From Bacillota bacterium (lineage in GTDB: Bacteria; Bacillota_I; Bacilli_A; Acholeplasmatales; Acholeplasmataceae), in contig JAHISX010000023.1 in NCBI GenBank assembly GCA_018817915.1, positions 1 through 64,000 of the forward strand: DNA of 64,000 bases, given 5' to 3'. Of the stretch, positions 57,178 through 64,000 are shown piece by piece. A program made the position numbers and the translations under genes. Position 1 is the first letter of the stretch. Each line of letters begins with the position of its first letter. The notes below the pieces were generated by a model. That model was not told where the DNA came from. It made no database searches and was given only the letters and a program-made list of their open reading frames with translations.

Positions 57178-58099
57178 TCCCTTCTATGAAGATATCACCC
57201 ATCTTGATGATACTTTGTCCATTTAGAAAATCTCTTACTGCCATTTGTTTTTTACTTGGTACTTGAATCTCTAAAATCTCTATCGAACCATCTAAAGTTG
57301 ATATAACCAAACGTTTCTTATTTTCAAGTACAGTTCCTGGTATTGCTTCACTGTCTATTATATCACTATTTGTTGCTCTGTAGAACTTGATTAACTGATT
57401 TCTTAAGTAAGCATGAGCACCTGGTTCAGGTGATAATCCTCTGATGCGATCGATGATTGCTTTAGAGGTCTGATTAAAGCTAATCAATTCATCATTTCTT
57501 TTTAAGGTATATGCAAAGGTGACTAAATCTCTATCTTGTGGAGTTCTAGAGATTTTGTTTTTACGATATTGGTCTAAGACGTTGATGATCATCTTACTTC
57601 CTAAAATACTCAATTTATGAGACAAAGATGCATAATCATCATGTGCTTCAATCCTTAATTTTTGTTGCTCAATAATATCTCCACTATCCATTTCATAAGC
57701 CATGAACATAATCGATATTCCCGTTTCTTTTAAACCATCAAATAGAGCATATTGAATGGGGGCTCCACCGCGATATTTAGGAAGCAATGATCCATGAACA
57801 TTGATTGCTTCAATTTGAGTAATCAATGCTTTAGGTAGCATCTGTCCATAAGCAGCTGTAATAATTAAATCAGGTTTCAAATCAAGAATCTTTTGATAAT
57901 CACCTCTCAACTTGTCTGGTTGAAAGACTGGAATTTGATGAGTTGTAGCAATCTTCTTAACTGGAGATTCTGTGATGACTTTCTTTCTACCTACAGGTTT
58001 ATCAGGTTGAGTAACAACCAAAAGTACCTCATGGTGTTGAATTAATGTTTCTAAAATTGGAACTGAAAATAAAGGAGTACCCATAAAAACTAATTTCAT
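57170..58099 (-). CDS. fmt: methionyl-tRNA formyltransferase
   Basis: VFMGTPLFSVPILETL, VHGSLLPKYRGGAPIQYAL. Confidence 0.97.
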   Translation of the reverse strand: MKLVFMGTPLFSVPILETLIQHHEVLLVVTQPDKPVGRKKVITESPVKKIATTHQIPVFQPDKLRGDYQKILDLKPDLIITAAYGQMLPKALITQIEAINVHGSLLPKYRGGAPIQYALFDGLKETGISIMFMAYEMDSGDIIEQQKLRIEAHDDYASLSHKLSILGSKMIINVLDQYRKNKISRTPQDRDLVTFAYTLKRNDELISFNQTSKAIIDRIRGLSPEPGAHAYLRNQLIKFYRATNSDIIDSEAIPGTVLENKKRLVISTLDGSIEILEIQVPSKKQMAVRDFLNGQSIIKMGDIFIEGNE

Positions 58100-58107
58100 A
58101 TTATCAC

Positions 58108-60423
58108 CTACACATGATCCAGAGTCGGATAGTATTTCATTTCTATTTCTTTTGTTCTTAACATCTTAATTTGATCAAATACAAGTTGTTGGTTTAAACC
58201 ATCATATTTCAAAGTGAGTGTAAACCTAAATTGATCTTTAATCACTTTGATCATCGCTGGTGTTGGACCAAGGACATCATATCCAATAGCAACCAATCTC
58301 TTTCTGAGTAAAAATGCTTGTTGATAAGTCTTCAAATATTCATGACCTTCAATTAAGATTTGTGCTGTTTGTTTAAAGGGTAAATAGTTTGATAGCTTAC
58401 GATAGTAAATAGCTTCTCTATAGAAATCTTCATAATGATTTAAAACATTTTTAATCGCATAATGATCTAAGTCATAACCCTGTATGATGGCTTGACCAGG
58501 CAATAGACGGCCAGATCTACCAGAGACTTGAGTAAACAGCATATAGGCTTGTTCACTTGCTTTATAACTAGGTACTTTAAGCGATAAGTCAGCCATCAAA
58601 ATTCCTACTAAAGTAACTTTAGGAAAATCCAAACCCTTGGCGATCATTTGTGTACCAAGTAAGATATCTGCTTTTTCATTCATAAATTCATTCCAAATGA
58701 TTTCATGACTACCTTTATGAGTCGTAACATTCGCATCCATTCTTAAAATACGTGCATGAGGGAGTGCTTTTTGCAAAGCATGTTCAACGTATTCAATACC
58801 GACACCAACTTCTTTAACAGCGTTTTGGCCACAAACTTCACAACTTGATTGAAATGGTTTTTCAAATCCACAGTAATGACATTTTAATGTCCCTTTATCT
58901 TTATAATAAGTTAATGAAATATCACAATGTGGACACTTAGGAACATCACCACATTGTTTACATAAAACAAATGGTGCGTAACCTTTACGATTAAACAATA
59001 ACATTGTTTGCTCGTGTTTGTCTAATCTATTTTTCATCGCTTCTAATAATTGAGTGGAAAATATTGATGTATTTCCTAATTCTAATTCTTTTTTCATATC
59101 GACCAAACTGATCTTAGGCATCGCGATATTCAGTGGTCTTTGTGTCAATTCTAAAAGCTCATATTCATGATTTAAGGCCTTATACATCGAAACGATACTT
59201 GGTGTAGCACTACCCAAAATAAGTGGTATATGATGGTATTTTGTACGCTCTTGTGCGATAAGTTTCGCATCATAAAAGACTCCTTCGGATTGTTCATAAG
59301 ATGCATCATGTTCTTCATCAATAATAATCAACCCTAATGATTCTAAAGGGAGAAAGACTGAACTTCTTGTTCCTAAAACAATAGCAGCTTCTTTTTCTTC
59401 AATCATCTTGTATTGATCGAATCGTTCACCCTTACTTAAGGCACTATGATAGATTGCAACTTGACTAAATCTAGATTTCAATCGTTGTGCCATTGGAGCA
59501 ATTAAAGTAATTTCTGGTACTAGTACTAATACCTGTCTTCCCAGTTTAATCACTTGCTCAATAACATTTAAATAAACCTCGGTCTTGCCAGAACCAGTCA
59601 CACCTTTAAGTAGAAAAGTCTGATTTTGATTAAGAGATGATTTCATTTCATTGACTGCATGAATTTGTTCTTTATTAAGTTCAACCTGTTTATCTTCGAG
59701 CTTAAATTGATGGACAATATCTCTATTTTTATCCATGATTTCTACAAGTAAAACTCGATGTTTTTCCAATGTTGAAATTTGACTTGGAGATACACCAAGA
59801 TCAATCAATTCTTTTCTTGAATACATGGCTTTATTCATATATAAATCCATAATCAATGGATATTTGTCAATCTTTGGATAATCGTGATCTTCATTGAATG
59901 TATAGTTGATTTCAGTCTTTGTCTGACCTTTTTGTTTAATCACTGTTCGGATAGAAATTAATTTCTGTTCTACTAACTTTTTTAATCTTGGATAGAAAAT
60001 TTGATCTTTCTTTTTCAATCTCCAAATACCTTTGGTATTAAAGAAGCTCAATATGTCTTGTGGCATACCATTGGCATCTAATAATGTAACCTCTTTATTG
60101 TAGTCCATTTGTAATGCATTGGAAAGTACAGTAGAAAAAATAGAACTGTAAAGGTTTGGTGCATAAGCCATAATCGAATCAATTAACAAAAATGTTTCTT
60201 CATTGATTGAAGGTACAGCATCCATGACATCAATGATTTCTTTTGTAGCATCATCACTCTTTTCTATGATTTCAACAACATATCCCATTCTTGTTTGTGC
60301 TCCAAAGGGAACAATAACGCGCATCCCACGTTCCAAAAAGACCCGAAAGGCTTCAGGTATGATATAGTCGAAAAAATGATTTACTTCTTCGTGTTTGATA
60401 TCAACAATGACCTTTGCAAACAT
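58108..60423 (-). CDS. priA: primosomal protein N' helicase
   Basis: LKGVTGSGKTEVYLNVIEQ, IIDEEHDASYEQ, zinc-binding CPHCDISLTYYKDKGTLKCHYCG. Confidence 0.97.
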   Translation of the reverse strand: MFAKVIVDIKHEEVNHFFDYIIPEAFRVFLERGMRVIVPFGAQTRMGYVVEIIEKSDDATKEIIDVMDAVPSINEETFLLIDSIMAYAPNLYSSIFSTVLSNALQMDYNKEVTLLDANGMPQDILSFFNTKGIWRLKKKDQIFYPRLKKLVEQKLISIRTVIKQKGQTKTEINYTFNEDHDYPKIDKYPLIMDLYMNKAMYSRKELIDLGVSPSQISTLEKHRVLLVEIMDKNRDIVHQFKLEDKQVELNKEQIHAVNEMKSSLNQNQTFLLKGVTGSGKTEVYLNVIEQVIKLGRQVLVLVPEITLIAPMAQRLKSRFSQVAIYHSALSKGERFDQYKMIEEKEAAIVLGTRSSVFLPLESLGLIIIDEEHDASYEQSEGVFYDAKLIAQERTKYHHIPLILGSATPSIVSMYKALNHEYELLELTQRPLNIAMPKISLVDMKKELELGNTSIFSTQLLEAMKNRLDKHEQTMLLFNRKGYAPFVLCKQCGDVPKCPHCDISLTYYKDKGTLKCHYCGFEKPFQSSCEVCGQNAVKEVGVGIEYVEHALQKALPHARILRMDANVTTHKGSHEIIWNEFMNEKADILLGTQMIAKGLDFPKVTLVGILMADLSLKVPSYKASEQAYMLFTQVSGRSGRLLPGQAIIQGYDLDHYAIKNVLNHYEDFYREAIYYRKLSNYLPFKQTAQILIEGHEYLKTYQQAFLLRKRLVAIGYDVLGPTPAMIKVIKDQFRFTLTLKYDGLNQQLVFDQIKMLRTKEIEMKYYPTLDHV

Positions 60424-60475
60424 AAATTCACCCATTTTTATTATAACATCGATTATAGAAAAAAAGTAACCTAGG

Positions 60476-60817
60476 TTACTTTAATGTTTTGAGTATTTTA
60501 TCAATATTATTACCATAAGCTAACGCCTCATCGTATTTAAATACGAGATCAGGAATTTTTCTTATGTTATTAATCTTCTTTGCAAGTTCCATACGGATCA
60601 AAACTTTGCTTTCATCAATTGCTAAATGTGCTTTTTCAATGATTTTAGGATCATCACTTAAAATGGTGTAATAGATGGTTGCAAAACTGTTATCTTTTGT
60701 AACTTTGACTTCGGTTAAATTGATATAACCAAAGCTTTTATCTCTAACACTTGTATTGACAATAGATGCAAGCTCTCTTTGAATCAAACTCGCTAAACGA
60801 TCGGTTGTAATAGACAT
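60476..60817 (-). CDS. rbfA: ribosome-binding factor A
   Basis: 113 aa; RLASLIQRELASIV; next to infB. Confidence 0.94.
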   Translation of the reverse strand: MSITTDRLASLIQRELASIVNTSVRDKSFGYINLTEVKVTKDNSFATIYYTILSDDPKIIEKAHLAIDESKVLIRMELAKKINNIRKIPDLVFKYDEALAYGNNIDKILKTLK

Positions 60818-60819
60818 AT

Positions 60820-62655
60820 TTAGTCCACCTCTACTTCTTTCATTTGTGAAGCCTCAACCACGTCACCAATCTTAATATCATTGAAGTTTTCAATTGAGAA
60901 TCCACATTCAAATCCTGTTCTGACTTCCTTCACATCATCTTTAAAACGTTTCAATGATTGAAGTTTGCCTTCATAAACGACAATACCATCGCGAAGGACA
61001 CGTACTAGTGCATCTCTTTTGATGACGCCATCAGTAACATAACCACCAGCAATTGTACCAATTTTAGATACTTTAAATGTTTCTCTAATTTCAGCTTGTC
61101 CAGTAACGATTTCTTCAAATGTTGGCTGTAACATGCCTTTGAGAGCAGCTTCGATATCTTCTGCAACACGGTAGATGATACTGTATAGTCTGATTTCAAC
61201 ACCTTGAGCATCAGCAGCTTGTTTAACTGAAGAAGCAGGGCGTACATTGAAACCGATAACAACTGCATTGGAAGCATTTGCTAGTGTAACATCACTTTCA
61301 GTGATGGCACCGACTGTAGATCTAACGACATTGACATGAAAACCATCAATATCAATTTTTTCTAATAAATTCTTTAATGCTTCTATTGAACCTTGAACAT
61401 CACCTTTGATGATGATATTAAGTACTTTTTCAGAACTTTCTAAATCACCAAGCATGTTATCTAAGGATGCTTTCTTAACGGATTTTAATTCTCCATCTCT
61501 TTGTCTAGATTGTCTTTCATCAGCAATTTGTCTCGTTACTTTTTCATCTGTAAAGGCCATGAAAATATCACCAGCTTGAGGCACTTCGTTTAAACCAGTA
61601 ATTTCAATTGGTTGAGAAGGTTTCGCTTCTTGATAACGTCGTTTTAAATCATCTTGCATTGTTCTGATTTTACCATAGGTATTACCTATAACAATATAGT
61701 CACCAACTCTAAGAGTCCCTGTTTCAACAATTAAAGTTGCAACTGCACCTCTACCTTTATCAAGACTTGCTTCAATGACAGTACCTTTAGCCAATCTTTT
61801 TGGATTCGCTTTGAATTCATCAATTTCACTCATCAATTGAATGACATCTAGCAATTCTTCTAGACCTTGTTTTTTAAGTGCTGAAACATTGACAAATGGT
61901 GTTGAACCTCCCCATGCTTCAGGAATCAATCCTTTTTCTGATAATTCATTCATGACGCGTTCTGGATTGGCAGATGCTTTATCCATTTTATTTACGGCAA
62001 CGATAATTGGAACTTTAGCTGCTTTTGCATGATCTAAAGCCTCAATGGTTTGAGGCATGACGCCATCATCAGCTGCGACAACTAGAACGACGATATCTGT
62101 AACTTTAGCTCCACGAGCACGCATTTCTGTAAATGCAGCATGACCTGGAGTATCAATAAACGTAATAGGTTCACCATTTCTGATGACTTGATACGCACCT
62201 ATATGCTGTGTAATTCCACCAGCTTCGCCTTCAACGACTCTTGACTTTCTAATCGCATCAAGTAAAGTTGTTTTACCATGGTCAACGTGACCCATAACGG
62301 TAACGATTGGAGGTCTTTTAACCATATCATTTGGATCATCAACAATTTGCATTTCATCAAACCGAGTCACATCAGTGATGACTTCATCACGAACTTCGTA
62401 TCCTTCGTCAAGTGCAATAACTTCAATCGTATCGCGATCAATGACTTGATTAATACTCGCCATTAAGCCTAATTGCATCAATCTTTTAATCATTGCTGCA
62501 TTTGATATGTTCAATCCTTCTGCTACAGCAGCAACATTCATATCAGGTTTGTAGATAAATATTTTTTCGCCAACAACCTTGACTTCTTTTTTATGAAATG
62601 TCGGCTTTTTGTTCACATTTTTTTTATTCGTATATCTTTTATTATTTGCAGGCAT
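60820..62655 (-). CDS. infB: translation initiation factor IF-2
   Basis: [38 protein letters not shown]. Confidence 0.98.
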   Translation of the reverse strand: MPANNKRYTNKKNVNKKPTFHKKEVKVVGEKIFIYKPDMNVAAVAEGLNISNAAMIKRLMQLGLMASINQVIDRDTIEVIALDEGYEVRDEVITDVTRFDEMQIVDDPNDMVKRPPIVTVMGHVDHGKTTLLDAIRKSRVVEGEAGGITQHIGAYQVIRNGEPITFIDTPGHAAFTEMRARGAKVTDIVVLVVAADDGVMPQTIEALDHAKAAKVPIIVAVNKMDKASANPERVMNELSEKGLIPEAWGGSTPFVNVSALKKQGLEELLDVIQLMSEIDEFKANPKRLAKGTVIEASLDKGRGAVATLIVETGTLRVGDYIVIGNTYGKIRTMQDDLKRRYQEAKPSQPIEITGLNEVPQAGDIFMAFTDEKVTRQIADERQSRQRDGELKSVKKASLDNMLGDLESSEKVLNIIIKGDVQGSIEALKNLLEKIDIDGFHVNVVRSTVGAITESDVTLANASNAVVIGFNVRPASSVKQAADAQGVEIRLYSIIYRVAEDIEAALKGMLQPTFEEIVTGQAEIRETFKVSKIGTIAGGYVTDGVIKRDALVRVLRDGIVVYEGKLQSLKRFKDDVKEVRTGFECGFSIENFNDIKIGDVVEASQMKEVEVD

Positions 62656-62659
62656 ACAA

Positions 62660-62950
62660 TCACTTCCTTTTTTCATTCATCAATAATTGACTAAACCCCC
62701 TGTCGGTTATACCAATAACTTTGATGTCTTTTTTTCCTATAGCTTGTGAGATTTCTAAAGATGTTAGAGATTCGATGATTTCGACATTATAAAACTTGCC
62801 TTTATCATGTACCTTCTTTTTAGTTAAATCAGAGGCATCTTGAGCCAGTATCACAAGAAAAACTTTACCATTTCTAAGATCTGTTAGTGTTAACTCTGTA
62901 CCAACAGTTACTTTTCTTGCACGGTATGCAAGACCAACATTATGATTCAT
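62660..62950 (-). CDS. L7Ae-like ribosomal/YlxQ family protein
   Basis: 96 aa between infB and ylx[35 protein letters not shown]. Confidence 0.88.
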   Translation of the reverse strand: MNHNVGLAYRARKVTVGTELTLTDLRNGKVFLVILAQDASDLTKKKVHDKGKFYNVEIIESLTSLEISQAIGKKDIKVIGITDRGFSQLLMNEKRK

Positions 62951-63209
62951 TTGTCATACTCAATAATTCTTCATAAATTTCTTCGGGAACTGTGGCTTCG
63001 AGTTTTCTATCTAAAGCCTTATTTTTTCTTGCAAGAAGTATAACTTCTTTGCTCAGTTTTAAATATGCACCACGGCCTGGTGCCTTTCCATTCAGATCGA
63101 TTGAAACAAGTCCTTCTTTAGTTGCAGCGATGCGAACCAATGATTTTTTAGGTAAGACTTCTTTTGTTACAACACATGTTCTCATTGGAATCTTTTTAAC
63201 TTTTGTCAT
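62940..63209 (-). CDS. ylxR: YlxR family (DUF448) protein
   Basis: KIPMRTCVVTKEVLPKKSLVRI, GKAPGRGAYL. Confidence 0.93.
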   Translation of the reverse strand: MTKVKKIPMRTCVVTKEVLPKKSLVRIAATKEGLVSIDLNGKAPGRGAYLKLSKEVILLARKNKALDRKLEATVPEEIYEELLSMTNES

Positions 63210-63228
63210 AGAGTCACCTCATTATTAC

Positions 63229-64000
63229 TTAATATAAAATGCCTTCACCTTGTGCCATTGTTTCCGACTTAATGTCGATGCTCCAGCCACAAGCTTGAAC
63301 AGCTAATTTAACATTTTGTCCAAGTTTACCGATTGCAAGTGATAATTGATTGTCTGGAACGATAGCAAGTGCGTTCTTTTCTTTAGGATTAACGCGCGTT
63401 ACAGCAACAACTTCTGCAGGTTGTAGTGCATTTGCAATTAATTCCTTTTCATTGTCACTCCATCTAAACAAATCAATCTTCTCATCGCTGAGTGCTTTAA
63501 CGATTTCGCGAATACGAGACCCACCTTCACCGACGCACGCTCCAATTGGATCAACTTTAGGATCATTTGATTTCACACCAATTTTAGAACGATCTCCTGG
63601 ATCACGTGAAATACCCATGACTTCAATGATTCCATCTTTGATTTCTGGGATAAAACTTTCAAGTAAACGGATGATTAAACTAGGATGTGAACGACTAACA
63701 AACACTTTTGGCCACTTCGTCTTCATTTCAACATCTGAAACATAAACACGAACATAGTCACCAATGTGAAAGTTATCTTTTGGTAAAGCTTCTTTTTTAG
63801 GAAGCAAGGTTGTTAAATCTTTACCAATATCTAAACGGAAGTGATCATCTGCTACATCAATGACGCGTGCTGTAATCATTTCGTGTTCGTAAGCTTTAAA
63901 ATGTTTGTATAAATTTTCTTTTTGCATATTGATTAGAGTTTCATTAAGTCTACTCTTAAAATCACGGACAGCAAAATGACCAAAATCTTTTGGATCAATC
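63229..64000 (-). CDS. nusA: transcription termination/antitermination factor NusA (partial, N-terminus beyond window)
   Basis: KH domain VDPIGACVGEGGSRIREIVKAL; LAIGKLGQNVKLA; frame stays open to window edge (IDPKDFGHFAVRDFKSRLNETLINMQKEN...). Confidence 0.95.
   Translation of the reverse strand, partial: IDPKDFGHFAVRDFKSRLNETLINMQKENLYKHFKAYEHEMITARVIDVADDHFRLDIGKDLTTLLPKKEALPKDNFHIGDYVRVYVSDVEMKTKWPKVFVSRSHPSLIIRLLESFIPEIKDGIIEVMGISRDPGDRSKIGVKSNDPKVDPIGACVGEGGSRIREIVKALSDEKIDLFRWSDNEKELIANALQPAEVVAVTRVNPKEKNALAIVPDNQLSLAIGKLGQNVKLAVQACGWSIDIKSETMAQGEGILY

Noticed and set aside
63350-63745. 131 aa plus-strand ORF antisense to nusA
   Set aside because: Long shadow ORF of a conserved housekeeping gene; no RBS or family resemblance
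1-64000. CRISPR array, retron or diversity-generating retroelement
   Set aside because: No regular spaced repeats, reverse transcriptase motif (YxDD) or template/variable repeat pair noticed

Overview
AT-rich, low-GC Firmicutes/Mollicutes-type window in which UGA reads as stop. Left ~30 kb: most of an HK97-type siphovirus prophage on the minus strand (its tail/lysis end is cut by the window edge). It holds tail, head-completion, capsid, protease, portal, terL, terS, HNH, metK, methylase, replication, antirepressor, tyrosine recombinase and XRE control genes, and ends in two tandem large serine recombinases on the plus strand. Several cargo blocks sit in it: a two-gene Lamassu-like system (DUF4297 nuclease + SMC-like ATPase) between HNH and terS; a DpnII-type GATC restriction-modification operon; a PD-(D/E)XK-like protein with an unknown partner; a GIY-YIG/DUF4357 protein; and AbiH. 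Right ~33 kb: chromosome with tRNAs Ser, Arg and Pro, a Cthe_2159/VTC/DUF4956 operon, pepC, a JetABC (MksFEB) condensin operon with no JetD, and a housekeeping block (DEAD helicase, recX, ctpA, prfB, secA, SAM-riboswitch-metK, pgpA, fmt, priA, rbfA, infB, ylxQ, ylxR, nusA). The most interesting non-coding signals are: a tRNA-like RNA with CCA end and terminator, antisense between portal and terL; a 29-bp, 1-mismatch repeat with interleaved inverted repeats at 15.6 and 23.15 kb; a 40-bp, 35/40 identical promoter-like element at 13.56 and 26.5 kb; and tRNA T-arm-like scars near 30.8 kb. All identifications come from reading the sequence and recalling families; no searches were run.
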